A stretch of DNA of 64,000 nucleotides from Bacillus pumilus (GTDB lineage Bacteria > Bacillota > Bacilli > Bacillales > Bacillaceae), in the NCBI RefSeq assembly GCF_038738535.1, contig NZ_CP046128.1, positions 1 through 64,000 of the forward strand. Reading direction: 5' to 3'. Below are positions 1 through 17,253 of this stretch, in pieces. The first letter of the stretch is position 1; each line of letters begins with the position of its first letter. The notes beneath the pieces were generated by a model that worked only from the letters and a program-made list of their open reading frames with translations, had not been told where the DNA came from and did not search any database. The translations under genes were made by a program, and so were the position numbers.

Positions 1-1341
1 ATGGAAAATATTTTGGATCTGTGGAATAAAGCACTTCAAAAAATAGAGACAAAGTTGAGCAAACCCAGTTTTGAGACATGGATGAAATCGACAAAAGCCC
101 ATTCTCTTCAAGGCGATACGCTTACAATTACGGCACCTAATGAATTTGCTAGAGACTGGCTGGAATCAAGATATCTCCACTTAATTGCTGATACCATCTA
201 CGAACTGACAGGTGAAGAGCTCAGCATTAAATTTATTATTCCTCAAAATCAGGATGAAGTGGAAGCCATGCCAAAGTCTCCAATTAAAAAAATGTCTAAA
301 GAAGAGGCCGTTGATATTCCACAAAATATGCTGAATCCAAAATATACATTTGATACTTTTGTTATTGGTTCAGGCAACCGATTTGCGCATGCCGCTTCAC
401 TTGCAGTTGCGGAAGCACCGGCAAAAGCATATAACCCGCTCTTTATTTATGGGGGCGTTGGTTTAGGAAAGACTCACTTGATGCATGCGATTGGTCATTA
501 TGTCATCGACCATAATCCATCAGCCAAAGTGGTCTATCTATCATCTGAAAAATTTACAAATGAATTTATCAACTCAATCCGAGACAACAAAGCTGTCGAT
601 TTCCGTAATCGCTATCGGAATGTAGATGTGCTTTTGATAGATGATATTCAATTTTTAGCAGGAAAAGAACAAACACAAGAAGAGTTTTTCCATACATTCA
701 ACACACTTCACGAAGAAAGTAAGCAAATCGTCATTTCTAGTGACCGGCCGCCGAAAGAAATTCCGACACTTGAAGACAGATTACGCTCTCGATTCGAATG
801 GGGCTTAATCACAGACATTACCCCGCCAGATTTAGAAACACGTATTGCAATTTTGCGAAAAAAGGCAAAAGCAGAAGGCTTAGACATTCCGAATGAAGTC
901 ATGCTTTATATTGCCAATCAAATCGACAGCAACATTCGTGAACTGGAGGGTGCTTTGATTCGTGTCGTTGCTTACTCTTCTTTAATTAATAAAGACATCA
1001 ATGCGGATCTAGCAGCTGAGGCCCTAAAGGACATCATTCCTTCATCGAAGCCAAGAGTCATTACAATTAAAGATATTCAAAGAATTGTAGGGCAGCAATT
1101 TAATATACGCTTAGAGGATTTCAAAGCGAAGAAACGTACGAAGTCAGTTGCTTATCCAAGACAAATTGCCATGTATCTCTCTAGAGAAATGACCGATTCC
1201 TCTCTGCCTAAAATAGGAGAAGAATTTGGAGGTCGTGATCATACGACTGTCATTCATGCTCATGAGAAGATTTCGAAATTAATGGTTGAGGATGAACAGC
1301 TTCAGCAGCATGTGAAAGAAATCAAAGAACAATTAAAATAA
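1..1341 (+). CDS. dnaA: Chromosomal replication initiator protein DnaA
   Basis: DnaA binds DnaA boxes at oriC, melts the origin and helps load the replicative helicase; it also acts as a transcription factor. The 446-residue length equals B. subtilis DnaA. Domain I (about 1-80) is followed by a linker, then an AAA+ domain with Walker [10 protein letters not shown] (about 151-159) and Walker [10 protein letters not shown] (about 211-219). The C-terminal helix-turn-helix carries the DnaA signature around [15 protein letters not shown]. The ATG is the first base of the window, so its SD, promoter and the upstream box cluster lie outside. dnaN follows across the origin region. Confidence 0.99.
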   Translation: MENILDLWNKALQKIETKLSKPSFETWMKSTKAHSLQGDTLTITAPNEFARDWLESRYLHLIADTIYELTGEELSIKFIIPQNQDEVEAMPKSPIKKMSKEEAVDIPQNMLNPKYTFDTFVIGSGNRFAHAASLAVAEAPAKAYNPLFIYGGVGLGKTHLMHAIGHYVIDHNPSAKVVYLSSEKFTNEFINSIRDNKAVDFRNRYRNVDVLLIDDIQFLAGKEQTQEEFFHTFNTLHEESKQIVISSDRPPKEIPTLEDRLRSRFEWGLITDITPPDLETRIAILRKKAKAEGLDIPNEVMLYIANQIDSNIRELEGALIRVVAYSSLINKDINADLAAEALKDIIPSSKPRVITIKDIQRIVGQQFNIRLEDFKAKKRTKSVAYPRQIAMYLSREMTDSSLPKIGEEFGGRDHTTVIHAHEKISKLMVEDEQLQQHVKEIKEQLK

Positions 1342-1537
1342 CCAAGCTGATATAATAAGTACGGGAAAATGTGAATAACTAGAGCATAGTCATACACAGT
1401 CTGTCCACATGTGGATAGGCTGTCTTTCCTTTCTTTTTACCGACTTATCCACATATTCACAAGCCCTACTATTACTTCTACGATTTTTATTAATAAAATA
1501 TATATACATGTCATTAAGAAAATTTAGGAGGACCACT
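1342..1537. other. oriC: oriC: DnaA boxes and DNA unwinding region between dnaA and dnaN
   Basis: A perfect DnaA box TTATCCACA lies at 1445-1453. Near matches are CTGTCCACA (1401-1409), CTATCCACA on the reverse strand (1410-1418), TTATTCACA on the reverse strand (1370-1378) and ATATTCACA (1453-1461). Immediately after the boxes come tandem triplets TAC-TAT-TAC-TTC-TAC-GAT (1467-1484), matching the DnaA-trio layout of the B. subtilis basal unwinding system, then an AT-only stretch to about 1510. The second half of a typical bipartite Bacillus origin would lie upstream of dnaA, outside this window. The dnaN SD AGGAGG is at 1526-1531. Confidence 0.9.
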
Positions 1538-2674
1538 ATGAAATTCACGATTCAAAAAGATCGTCTTGTCGAAAGTGTCCAAGATGTATTAAAGGCCGTA
1601 TCCTCTAGAACAACGATACCTATTTTGACAGGGATTAAAATTGTTGCATCTGATGAGGGGGTTTCTCTAACAGGAAGCGACTCTGATATCTCAATTGAAT
1701 CCTTTATTCCTCAAAGAGATGGAGATTTAGAAGTAATCACGATTGACCGTCCAGGGAGTATTGTGCTTCAGGCCCGCTTCTTTAGTGAAATTGTGAAGAA
1801 ACTGCCAATGGCTACTGTCGAAATTGAAGTAGAACAAAATCACCTCACGATCATCCGTTCTGGTTCAGCGGAATTTAACTTAAACGGCTTAGATGCTGAG
1901 GAATATCCGCATCTGCCGCAAATTGAAGAGCATCATGCATTTCAAGTCCCGACAGATTTGCTTAAAAACTTAATTCGTCAAACCGTTTTTGCAGTGTCCA
2001 CCTCAGAAACACGACCTATCTTGACAGGTGTAAACTGGAAGGTAGAGAAAGGTGAATTAATATGCACAGCGACGGATAGCCACCGTCTTGCTTTAAGAAA
2101 AGCGAAGTTGGATATTGACGAGGAAAGCTCATACAATGTCGTAATTCCAGGGAAGAGTTTAACAGAGCTAAGTAGAATCCTTGATGACGGACAAGATCTT
2201 GTGAGCATCGTGATTACAGAAACGCAAGTTCTCTTTAAAGCACAAAACGTGTTGTTCTTCTCAAGATTGCTGGATGGTAATTATCCAGATACAGCTCGCC
2301 TGATCCCGCAAGAAAGTAAAACGGATGTCGTGGTCAACACGAAGGAATTCCTTCAAGCTATTGATCGTGCATCACTTTTGGCAAGAGAAGGACGCAATAA
2401 TGTCGTAAAGCTGTCAGCTGATCCTGAACAAAGCCTTGAGATTTCTTCTAATTCACCTGAAATCGGTAAAGTAGTCGAAACGGTTCAAGCGGATGACATT
2501 AAAGGGGAGGACCTCAAAATCTCCTTCAGTCCAAAATATATGCTGGATGCGTTAAAAGTATTAGAGGGAACAGAAATTCATGTAAGCTTCACTGGTGCCA
2601 TGAGACCGTTCCTGTTGCGCACGCCAAATGATGATTCAATCTTGCAGTTGATTCTCCCAGTCAGAACATATTAA
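1538..2674 (+). CDS. dnaN: DNA polymerase III beta subunit (sliding clamp)
   Basis: DnaN forms the ring-shaped dimer that tethers DNA polymerase III to DNA and docks many replication and repair proteins. The ATG at 1538 follows AGGAGG with 6-bp spacing and gives 378 residues, the usual clamp length, starting MKFTIQKDRL. An open frame reaches back to 1409 but runs through the DnaA boxes and unwinding region, so that extension is not coding. The three-fold repeated clamp fold is implied by overall similarity and length; the C-terminus ends LQLILPVRTY, as in Bacillus clamps. A hairpin terminator follows. Confidence 0.98.
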   Translation: MKFTIQKDRLVESVQDVLKAVSSRTTIPILTGIKIVASDEGVSLTGSDSDISIESFIPQRDGDLEVITIDRPGSIVLQARFFSEIVKKLPMATVEIEVEQNHLTIIRSGSAEFNLNGLDAEEYPHLPQIEEHHAFQVPTDLLKNLIRQTVFAVSTSETRPILTGVNWKVEKGELICTATDSHRLALRKAKLDIDEESSYNVVIPGKSLTELSRILDDGQDLVSIVITETQVLFKAQNVLFFSRLLDGNYPDTARLIPQESKTDVVVNTKEFLQAIDRASLLAREGRNNVVKLSADPEQSLEISSNSPEIGKVVETVQADDIKGEDLKISFSPKYMLDALKVLEGTEIHVSFTGAMRPFLLRTPNDDSILQLILPVRTY

Positions 2675-2687
2675 TCCAATCTAAAAT

Positions 2688-2720
2688 AGCTGCTGTGTGA
2701 GTGCACAGCAGCTTTTCTTC
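2688..2720 (+). terminator. Intrinsic terminator after dnaN
   Basis: Ten-base-pair stem AGCTGCTGTG / CACAGCAGCT with a 6-nt loop, followed by TTTTCTTCT. It separates dnaA-dnaN from yaaA-recF. Confidence 0.8.
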
Positions 2721-2824
2721 TCGTTTACCATGCTTTCTTTCATCCTAGTTCGCTTTCCCCCTTTCCTTCTTGTCTTGTTTTTTAGTACAATTAGATATTA
2801 GTGATATTGAAAGAGGTCGATATA

Positions 2825-3040
2825 ATGCCTAATCTTATAACCATTGAGAAAGAAATGATTACTTTAGGGCAGTTTTTGAAATTAGCCGAAGTCATCCAAT
2901 CTGGCGGAATGGCGAAATGGTTTTTAAGTGAACATGAGGTGTTCATTAATCAAGAGCCAGATAATAGACGGGGACGCAAACTATACCCAGGAGATGTTGT
3001 CGAGATAGAAGGTTATGGCACATTTCAAGTTGTGAATTAG
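2825..3040 (+). CDS. yaaA: S4-domain RNA-binding protein YaaA
   Basis: A 71-residue S4-like protein, the same size as B. subtilis YaaA. The family is small, RNA-binding and linked to the ribosome, but its exact role is unclear to me. The S4 signature is visible: GQFLKLAEVIQSGGMAKWFL followed by VFINQEPDNRRGRKLYPGDVVEIEG. The ATG at 2825 is chosen over an upstream GTG (2801) because GAAAGAGGT (2809-2817) is well spaced to it and the protein then begins MPNLITIEKEMI, like its homologues. recF starts 16 bp downstream, so the two are probably co-transcribed. Confidence 0.93.
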   Translation: MPNLITIEKEMITLGQFLKLAEVIQSGGMAKWFLSEHEVFINQEPDNRRGRKLYPGDVVEIEGYGTFQVVN

Positions 3041-3056
3041 AAACGGGTGACAATAC

Positions 3057-4169
3057 ATGTACATTCAAAGTCTGGCGTTAACTTCATACAGAAACTATGA
3101 ACACACTGAGCTTCAATTCGACAACAAGGTGAATGTCATGATCGGTGAGAATGCCCAAGGTAAAACGAACTTGATGGAAGCGATCTATGTATTGTCGATG
3201 GCAAAGTCGCATCGTACGTCAAATGATAAAGAACTTATCCGATGGGACCAAGACTATGCTAAAATAGAAGGTAGAGTCATCAAAAAAAATGGTCCACTCC
3301 CAATGCAGCTCGTGATCTCAAAAAAAGGGAAAAAGGGCAAGGTCAATCACATTGAACAACAGAAGCTCAGTCATTATGTTGGTGCGTTAAACACCATCAT
3401 GTTTGCACCAGAGGACTTAAGTCTTGTGAAGGGCAGCCCGCAAATCCGCAGAAGATTCCTCGATATGGAGATTGGACAAGTTTCGGCTGTCTACTTGCAT
3501 GATTTATCGCTCTATCAAAAAATCCTCTCTCAGCGGAATCATTACTTGAAACAATTGCAGACAAGAAAGCAAACGGATCAAGCGATGCTGGAGGTTTTAA
3601 CAGAGCAGTTGATTGATGCGGCAGTGAAAGTGGTCAAAAGACGACTGACTTTTACGAAACAGCTCGAGAAATGGGCGCAGCCGCTGCATTTTGGCATTTC
3701 TAGAGAGCTAGAAACACTCACGCTCCAATACCAGACGGCGATAGAGGTATCAGAAGCGTCAGACTTGTCGAAAATAAAGAATAGCTATGAAGAATCGTTT
3801 CAGAAACTAAGAGACAGAGAAATAGACCGAGGAGTGACACTGTGGGGACCTCACAGAGATGACCTTCTTTTCTTTGTGAATGGTCGGGATGTTCAGACAT
3901 ATGGCTCTCAAGGGCAGCAAAGAACAACAGCTCTTTCACTAAAGCTGGCAGAAATCGACCTGATACATGAAGAAATCGGAGAATATCCCATTCTTCTACT
4001 CGATGATGTTTTATCTGAACTTGATGATTACAGACAGTCTCATTTGCTCCATACCATTCAGGGACGTGTACAGACCTTCGTCACCACAACAAGTGTTGAA
4101 GGCATCGATCACGCCACCTTGAAAGAAGCGGAAATTTTCAGAGTAGCCAGTGGAAAAGTAATTGACTGA
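3057..4169 (+). CDS. recF: DNA replication and repair protein RecF
   Basis: RecF is an SMC-like ATPase that, with RecO and RecR (recR is also in this window), loads RecA at single-strand gaps and stalled forks. The 370 residues carry Walker [10 protein letters not shown] (about 30-38), an ABC-type signature near SLKLAEI, and Walker [13 protein letters not shown] near the C-terminus. The ATG at 3057 follows a modest SD (GGGTGA, 3045-3050). It lies in the compact yaaA-recF-remB-gyrB cluster, 17 bp before remB. Confidence 0.98.
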   Translation: MYIQSLALTSYRNYEHTELQFDNKVNVMIGENAQGKTNLMEAIYVLSMAKSHRTSNDKELIRWDQDYAKIEGRVIKKNGPLPMQLVISKKGKKGKVNHIEQQKLSHYVGALNTIMFAPEDLSLVKGSPQIRRRFLDMEIGQVSAVYLHDLSLYQKILSQRNHYLKQLQTRKQTDQAMLEVLTEQLIDAAVKVVKRRLTFTKQLEKWAQPLHFGISRELETLTLQYQTAIEVSEASDLSKIKNSYEESFQKLRDREIDRGVTLWGPHRDDLLFFVNGRDVQTYGSQGQQRTTALSLKLAEIDLIHEEIGEYPILLLDDVLSELDDYRQSHLLHTIQGRVQTFVTTTSVEGIDHATLKEAEIFRVASGKVID

Positions 4170-4186
4170 TAAATGAGGTGTGAGTC

Positions 4187-4432
4187 TTGTATATTCATTT
4201 AGGTGATGATTGTGTTGTTTCTACACGAGAGATTGTCGCAATTGTTGATTACAAAATGAGGTCGTCTTCTGTTGTAGAAGAGTTTCTCCAAAAACAAGAA
4301 GAACAAATCATTTCGTTATCACAAGGAACACCCAAATCCATCGTCGTCACAACTGAATCTGTTTATTACTCTCCTCTTTCCTCAAGCACGCTCAAAAAAC
4401 GTGCTTCATTTGTGATTGAAATTGAAGTCTAA
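4187..4432 (+). CDS. remB: Extracellular matrix regulator RemB (YaaB)
   Basis: An 81-residue DUF370-family protein. RemB, with the DNA-binding RemA, activates matrix (eps/tapA) genes in B. subtilis. The start is TTG (MYIHLGDD), preceded by TGAGGTG (4174-4180). The conserved block IVAIVDYK and the C-terminal YYSPLSSSTLKKRA match the family. It sits between recF and gyrB, as in B. subtilis. No DNA-binding residues can be assigned by eye. Confidence 0.93.
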   Translation: MYIHLGDDCVVSTREIVAIVDYKMRSSSVVEEFLQKQEEQIISLSQGTPKSIVVTTESVYYSPLSSSTLKKRASFVIEIEV

Positions 4433-4477
4433 AAGCTCAATTCATATAAATATATCGTTTAAGAAAAGTGTAGGTGA

Positions 4478-6406
<1,929 letters not shown>

Positions 6407-6421
6407 ATAGATCCCTACTGA

Positions 6422-6458
6422 GAACAACCTTATTTCTTGTTTGGAATAAGGTTGTTTT
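6422..6458 (+). terminator. Intrinsic terminator after gyrB
   Basis: Stem AACAACCTTATTTC / GGAATAAGGTTGTT (one mismatch) followed by a T run. gyrB and gyrA are therefore at least partly separate transcription units. Confidence 0.8.
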
Positions 6459-6547
6459 TCAAGAAATAGGGGCGTATAACCAATGTCCTGTTTTTCCGTG
6501 TTTTCGTTGATTTTCTAGTAAATAAATGTGTATAAAGACGAGATTAT

Positions 6548-6556
6548 TGATATAAT
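6548..6556 (+). promoter_or_regulatory. Extended -10 promoter for gyrA
   Basis: TGATATAAT matches the extended -10 consensus TGnTATAAT. No good -35 is present at 16-18 bp, which is typical when the extended -10 carries recognition. It lies about 82 bp upstream of the gyrA GTG. Confidence 0.65.
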
Positions 6557-6638
6557 GGAGAATAGTCTTGTGAAGATAAATACATATTTTACTCCCACAT
6601 AATTTATTTCATGTGATACGTAAAGGGAGGTTCTTATA

Positions 6639-9143
6639 GTGAGTGAACAACATACACCAAATGTACGCGAAGTGAATATTAGTCAAGAAATGCGTACGTC
6701 CTTTTTAGATTATGCAATGAGTGTGATTGTGTCGCGTGCATTACCAGATGTGCGAGACGGATTAAAGCCCGTGCATCGAAGAATTTTGTATGCGATGAAT
6801 GACCTAGGTATGACAAGTGATAAACCATTTAAGAAATCTGCACGTATCGTTGGGGAAGTTATCGGTAAGTATCACCCTCACGGTGACAGCGCTGTATACG
6901 AAGCAATGGTTCGTATGGCGCAAGACTTCAACTATCGTTATATGTTAGTTGATGGTCATGGAAACTTTGGTTCAGTCGATGGAGACGGAGCAGCGGCGAT
7001 GCGTTATACCGAGGCGCGTCTATCGAAGATTTCTATGGAAATCCTCCGTGATATCACAAAGGATACCATTGATTATCAAGATAACTATGACGGCAGTGAA
7101 AGAGAGCCAATGGTGATGCCTGCAAGATTCCCGAACTTATTGGTCAACGGAGCGACAGGAATTGCTGTAGGAATGGCGACCAATATTCCGCCGCACCAAT
7201 TAGGTGAAGTGATTGATGGGGTATTGGCCATCAGTCAAAACCCGGAAATGACAACACAGGAGCTTATGGATATCATCCCAGGGCCAGATTTCCCAACAGC
7301 AGGTCAAATCATTGGCCGAAGTGGTATTCGAAAGGCGTATGAAACAGGGCGCGGCTCTATTACATTAAGAGCAAAATCGAATATTGAGGAAACATCTAGC
7401 GGAAAACAGCGCATTGTTATCAATGAGATCCCGTACCAAGTCAACAAAGCCCGTTTGATTGAAAAAATTGCTGATCTTGTGCGTGATAAAAAGATTGATG
7501 GCATTACAGATTTGCGTGATGAATCAGATCGTAATGGTATGCGTATTGTCATTGAACTGCGAAGAGACGCAAACGTCCATGTTCTATTAAACAATCTTTA
7601 TAAACAAACGACACTTCAAACGTCATTTGGTATCAACTTATTAGCACTTGTTGATGGACAGCCGAAAGTCTTGTCCCTCAAACAATGTCTTGAGTATTAT
7701 CTAGAGCATCAAAAAGTGATCATTCGCAGAAGAACGGCGTATGAGCTGCGTAAAGCAGAAGCAAGAGCACACATTTTAGAAGGCCTCAGAATTGCACTTG
7801 ATCACTTAGATGAAGTCATTGCTTTAATTAGAGGCTCTCAAACTGCGGAAATTGCGAGAAATGGTTTGATGGAAAACTATAGCTTGTCTGAAAAACAGGC
7901 ACAGGCCATTCTTGATATGCGACTTCAGCGTTTGACTGGCCTAGAACGAGAAAAGATAGAAGATGAATATAAAGGACTTGTTGATTTGATTGCTGAATTA
8001 AAAGCCATTTTAGCAGACAATGAGAAAGTACTTGAAATCATTAGAGAAGAATTAACAGAAATTAAAGAACGCTTTAATGATACGCGCCGGACTGAAATTG
8101 TGACAGCGGGTATTGAAACAATTGAAGACGAAGATTTGATTCCTGTTGAGAACATCGTGATTACGCTGACGCATAATGGTTATATCAAGCGTCTCCCTGC
8201 ATCAACATACCGCAGTCAAAAAAGAGGCGGTAAAGGTGTCCAAGGAATGGGAACCAACGAAGATGATTTCGTTGAACAGTTGATTTCAACCTCGACCCAC
8301 GATACGATTCTTTTCTTCTCTAATAAAGGGAAGGTTTATCGTGCGAAAGGGTATGAGATTCCTGAATTCGGACGGACAGCGAAAGGGATTCCGATCATTA
8401 ACCTTCTTGAAGTAGAAAAGGGAGAATGGATTAACGCCATTATTCCAGTAAGCGAATTTGATGAAAATTCGTATCTCTTCTTTACAACAAGACACGGTGT
8501 ATCAAAACGGACGACATTGTCTCAGTTTGCTAACATTCGAAACAACGGTCTTATTGCACTCAGCCTTCGTGACGAAGATGAACTGATGGCTGTTCGTTTA
8601 ACCAATGGAGAAAAACAAATCATCATTGGAACGAAAAAGGGGATGCTGATCCGTTTTGACGAGACAGATGTTCGTGAAATGGGACGTACGGCAGCTGGAG
8701 TGAAAGGTATCACACTTTCCGAAGATGACATTGTCGTGGGTATGGAAATCCTTGAACCAGATGCAAACGTATTGATTGTAACTGAAAAAGGATATGGTAA
8801 ACTAACCCCTGAAAAAGAATACCGTGTGCAAAGTCGTGGCGGTAAAGGTCTTAAAACGTGCAAAATCACTGACAACAACGGTCCGCTTGTCGCAGTGAAG
8901 GCAACTAATGCTGAAGCCGAAGAAGACTTGATGATTATTACAGGAAGCGGTGTAATCATTCGTATGGCCGTTTCTGACATTTCGACAACAGGTCGAGTCA
9001 CTCAAGGTGTCCGCCTAATCCGCCTCGGTGATGAGGAACATGTCGCTACAGTGGCATTAGTTGAACAATCACAAGAAGACGATGAAGAGATTAGTGAAGA
9101 GAACGTAGAAAATATAGAGTCAGATCAAGAGCAATCTGAGTAA
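6639..9143 (+). CDS. gyrA: DNA gyrase subunit A
   Basis: GyrA is the DNA breakage-reunion subunit of gyrase. The GTG at 6639 follows a strong SD AAGGGAGG (6623-6630). The 834-residue protein has the winged-helix/tower domain with catalytic Tyr123 in [11 protein letters not shown]. The quinolone-resistance region reads [10 protein letters not shown] with Ser84 and Glu88, the usual wild-type residues. The C-terminal beta-pinwheel has a GyrA box QKRGGKG near residue 530 and ends in an acidic tail rich in Glu and Asp. A terminator and the first rRNA operon follow. Confidence 0.99.
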   Translation: MSEQHTPNVREVNISQEMRTSFLDYAMSVIVSRALPDVRDGLKPVHRRILYAMNDLGMTSDKPFKKSARIVGEVIGKYHPHGDSAVYEAMVRMAQDFNYRYMLVDGHGNFGSVDGDGAAAMRYTEARLSKISMEILRDITKDTIDYQDNYDGSEREPMVMPARFPNLLVNGATGIAVGMATNIPPHQLGEVIDGVLAISQNPEMTTQELMDIIPGPDFPTAGQIIGRSGIRKAYETGRGSITLRAKSNIEETSSGKQRIVINEIPYQVNKARLIEKIADLVRDKKIDGITDLRDESDRNGMRIVIELRRDANVHVLLNNLYKQTTLQTSFGINLLALVDGQPKVLSLKQCLEYYLEHQKVIIRRRTAYELRKAEARAHILEGLRIALDHLDEVIALIRGSQTAEIARNGLMENYSLSEKQAQAILDMRLQRLTGLEREKIEDEYKGLVDLIAELKAILADNEKVLEIIREELTEIKERFNDTRRTEIVTAGIETIEDEDLIPVENIVITLTHNGYIKRLPASTYRSQKRGGKGVQGMGTNEDDFVEQLISTSTHDTILFFSNKGKVYRAKGYEIPEFGRTAKGIPIINLLEVEKGEWINAIIPVSEFDENSYLFFTTRHGVSKRTTLSQFANIRNNGLIALSLRDEDELMAVRLTNGEKQIIIGTKKGMLIRFDETDVREMGRTAAGVKGITLSEDDIVVGMEILEPDANVLIVTEKGYGKLTPEKEYRVQSRGGKGLKTCKITDNNGPLVAVKATNAEAEEDLMIITGSGVIIRMAVSDISTTGRVTQGVRLIRLGDEEHVATVALVEQSQEDDEEISEENVENIESDQEQSE

Positions 9144-9149
9144 AAATGA

Positions 9150-9181
9150 AGCCGGTTCTTCACCGGCTTTATTTTTTTTTG
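9150..9181 (+). terminator. Intrinsic terminator after gyrA
   Basis: Perfect stem AAGCCGGT / ACCGGCTT with loop TCTTC, then a long T tract. The 9182-9507 stretch beyond it holds only AT-rich DNA, the rRNA promoter and the 16S leader. Confidence 0.9.
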
Positions 9182-9326
9182 AAAAAACATCATTTTTTTT
9201 GAAATTTATAATGCTTTTTTCATAGATATGTGTTAATCTTTCAAAGGAGCAAAAAGAGGCTCTATTTTTTATCTCATTCTCAGTAAAAACTTCTTTAAAA
9301 AAACGAAATGTTTTTTAAGAAAAATG

Positions 9327-9356
9327 TTGACTGTTGATAGAGATACATGATATATT
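9327..9356 (+). promoter_or_regulatory. Promoter of the first rRNA operon
   Basis: TTGACT (9327-9332), 18-bp spacer, TATATT (9351-9356) with an extended TGA just upstream of the -10. The DNA before it is rich in A and T tracts, as expected for a UP element. Only one clear promoter is seen here, whereas the second operon shows two. Confidence 0.75.
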
Positions 9357-9387
9357 TAAGTGGTCGCTTTAAGAGAGTGGCACACAA

Positions 9388-9416
9388 GTTCTTTGAAAAC
9401 TAAACAAGACAAAACG
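9388..9416 (+). other. 16S leader: boxA-like antitermination site and processing-stem arm (operon 1)
   Basis: GTTCTTTGAAAACTA (9388-9402) is the boxA-like element of Bacillus rRNA leaders; the same 15 bases recur before the 23S gene at 11324-11338. Bases 9396-9410 are perfectly complementary to 11088-11102 just after 16S, forming the stem that brings the two ends of pre-16S together for RNase III cleavage. Confidence 0.75.
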
Positions 9417-9507
9417 TACCTGTTAATTCGAGTTTTTATAAAAAAATCCTATGAAATATCATAGGTAGTCAGTCAAACTGGCGAAAAACAAAACTTCGGT
9501 TTTGTAC

Positions 9508-11067
<1,560 letters not shown>

Positions 11068-11152
11068 ATGGAGCAGTGTGCGTTTTCGTCTTGTTTAGTT
11101 TTGAAGGAACTTGCAAAAGATCCTACAATATCATATCTTCGATATGAAAGAT

Positions 11153-11229
<77 letters not shown>

Positions 11230-11243
11230 TCTTCTATTAAATC

Positions 11244-11319
11244 GGGGCCTTAGCTCAGCTGGGAGAGCGCCTGCCTTGCACGCAGGAGGTCAGCGGTTCG
11301 ATCCCGCTAGGCTCCACCA
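11244..11319 (+). tRNA. tRNA-Ala (anticodon TGC)
   Basis: 76-nt cloverleaf 14 bp after tRNA-Ile. The acceptor GGGGCCT pairs with AGGCTCC with one G-U, the anticodon is TGC, the T-arm is GGTTCGATCC, and CCA is encoded. An Ile-Ala spacer pair is typical of some Bacillus rRNA operons. Confidence 0.97.
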
Positions 11320-11417
11320 ACGTGTTCTTTGAAAACTAGATAACAATAAGTAATACATTCACATTGAATGCAATGCAAAGTTCATCACACATAGTGATTC
11401 TTTCTAAAGTAAGAAAT

Positions 11418-14346
<2,929 letters not shown>

Positions 14347-14409
14347 TATATTCTAATGTGAAGCATGAACATTGTTATCTAGTTTTGAGAGAACATTCTC
14401 TCCATCAGG

Positions 14410-14525
14410 TTTGGTGGCGATAGCGAAGAGGTCACACCCGTTCCCATACCGAACACGGAAGTTAAGCTCTTCAGCGCCGATGGTAGTTGGGGGTCTCCCC
14501 CTGTGAGAGTAGGACGCCGCCAAGC
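14410..14525 (+). rRNA. rrnO-5S: 5S ribosomal RNA (operon 1)
   Basis: 116-nt gene starting TTTGGTGGCGATAGCGAAGA and ending GGACGCCGCCAAGC. The terminal helix (TTGGTGGCG with CGCCGCCAA) is visible. It lies about 63 nt after 23S. Confidence 0.97.
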
Positions 14526-14534
14526 TTTTCTAAG

Positions 14535-14564
14535 GATCAGTTCCATACGGAACTGGTCTTTTTT
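14535..14564 (+). terminator. Terminator of rRNA operon 1, overlapping the 3' end of yaaC
   Basis: Stem GATCAGTTCC / GGAACTGGTC, loop ATAC, then TTTTTT. On the reverse strand the same hairpin encodes the last codons and stop of yaaC. Confidence 0.9.
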
Positions 14565-15517
14565 GTGTTTTCTTCTAACAGCATCATGATATAAGCTGGG
14601 AACTTCTCTTCGGCAATCTCCATGTAGCGTTCAATCATGACGTAATCATCACTAATGTATTGAGACAGCAGCTCGTACCACCATTCAGTTTCGTAGCGGG
14701 CAATCATACTGAGGTTATACATTAATAAGTAATGGCTGATGATCTCAGGAATCCCTAAAAATGAATCACGAGTTGACGGAATAAACCATTGATCCATTTC
14801 TAAATCATAATGAAGATGAGTAGCGAGCGCTGGATTTTCTTCTAGAGCTACATCAAACGTCAGCTTTTTGGCTTCTCTTTGCTTGAGTTTCCAACTTGTA
14901 TGGAACTCAAAGTATTCAATAAAGCGTTCAGCAGACATGTTATAAAGCAATGGAATATGATCTTGAATCATCATCCCATTAACCTTTTCCACTTTAACTA
15001 ATGTCGAGGGCTGCTTTTGAAACTCCAGAATATGACTCATTTCAGGTATCTTTGAAAGGAGATGAATCATCGTAAATCGCTCATCTTCAAGACCATTTAA
15101 ATGAAATAGATGCTTTAACACATGCATGCATAGTCCATTTCGCTGAATTTTCACTTCATCTTCACTAAAACGGTAGTGCTGCTTCTTTCTCTTTCTCGAT
15201 GTTACGCCGTGGGCCAAAACAGAGGTTTGAGAAGGATAGTGAGGATCAACTGTCAGTAAACATGCCTTTAGCAACTGAGCCATTCCATAAAACAATAAAA
15301 TCGGCTTCAGTTCGAGTGGAGCGATAGCTGCCTGTTCATAGAACGTATGGCCATGCTTTAAAAAGTAAATAAACCGTTCACAGTTTTTATAGGCTTGCTG
15401 GTTTGCATCTTGAATGCTTCGTTTCTCATATTGTTGATATAGAAACTTTTGGGAAGTTTCGAGTGAGTAAAAACGTTTTAAATCCTTCCATCCTGAACTT
15501 TTCATCTTCTTCCTCAA
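14537..15517 (-). CDS. yaaC: YaaC family protein of unknown function
   Basis: A 326-residue conserved Bacillus protein located, as in B. subtilis, convergent with the rRNA operon and divergent from guaB. I recognise the family by position and sequence but know no function. It is soluble-looking, rich in aromatic and basic residues, with no signal peptide or obvious catalytic motif. The start MRKKMKSSGWKDLKRF is not firmly fixed; a second Met at codon 5 is possible. The final nine codons (through KTSSVWN-stop) lie within the repeated rRNA terminator. It shares an intergenic region of about 110 bp with guaB. Confidence 0.88.
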   Translation of the reverse strand: MRKKMKSSGWKDLKRFYSLETSQKFLYQQYEKRSIQDANQQAYKNCERFIYFLKHGHTFYEQAAIAPLELKPILLFYGMAQLLKACLLTVDPHYPSQTSVLAHGVTSRKRKKQHYRFSEDEVKIQRNGLCMHVLKHLFHLNGLEDERFTMIHLLSKIPEMSHILEFQKQPSTLVKVEKVNGMMIQDHIPLLYNMSAERFIEYFEFHTSWKLKQREAKKLTFDVALEENPALATHLHYDLEMDQWFIPSTRDSFLGIPEIISHYLLMYNLSMIARYETEWWYELLSQYISDDYVMIERYMEIAEEKFPAYIMMLLEENTKKTSSVWN

Positions 15518-15536
15518 CTCTCTTTATATTTTCTAA

Positions 15537-17093
<1,557 letters not shown>

Positions 17094-17119
17094 TAAATTG
17101 TGACAATCAAATTACATTT

Positions 17120-17150
17120 GACAGGGTCTATGACTCTGTCTATTTTTTTT
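17120..17150 (+). terminator. Intrinsic terminator after guaB
   Basis: Stem GACAGGGTC / GACTCTGTC (one G-U) with a short loop, then a run of eight T. Confidence 0.85.
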
Positions 17151-17176
17151 GTCTTTATTGTGATAAAATTTATACT
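17149..17176 (+). promoter_or_regulatory. Possible sigma-A promoter for dacA
   Basis: TTGTCT (17149-17154), 16-bp spacer, TATACT (17171-17176). The -35 is 4 of 6 and overlaps the guaB terminator T run. Confidence 0.45.
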
Positions 17177-17253
17177 GTTGTGTTGAAATAAGCCCTTGTG
17201 GATTAAATATATATGAAATACGTCGAAAAAAGATGAATACGGAGGTATGACGA

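Noticed and set aside
1409-1537. N-terminal extension of dnaN to 1409
   Set aside because: Covers the DnaA boxes and unwinding region, has no SD, and the conserved clamp N-terminus begins at 1538.
8522-9001. 159-codon open frame antisense to gyrA
   Set aside because: Serine- and proline-rich shadow translation of a strongly conserved coding region, with no SD or promoter.
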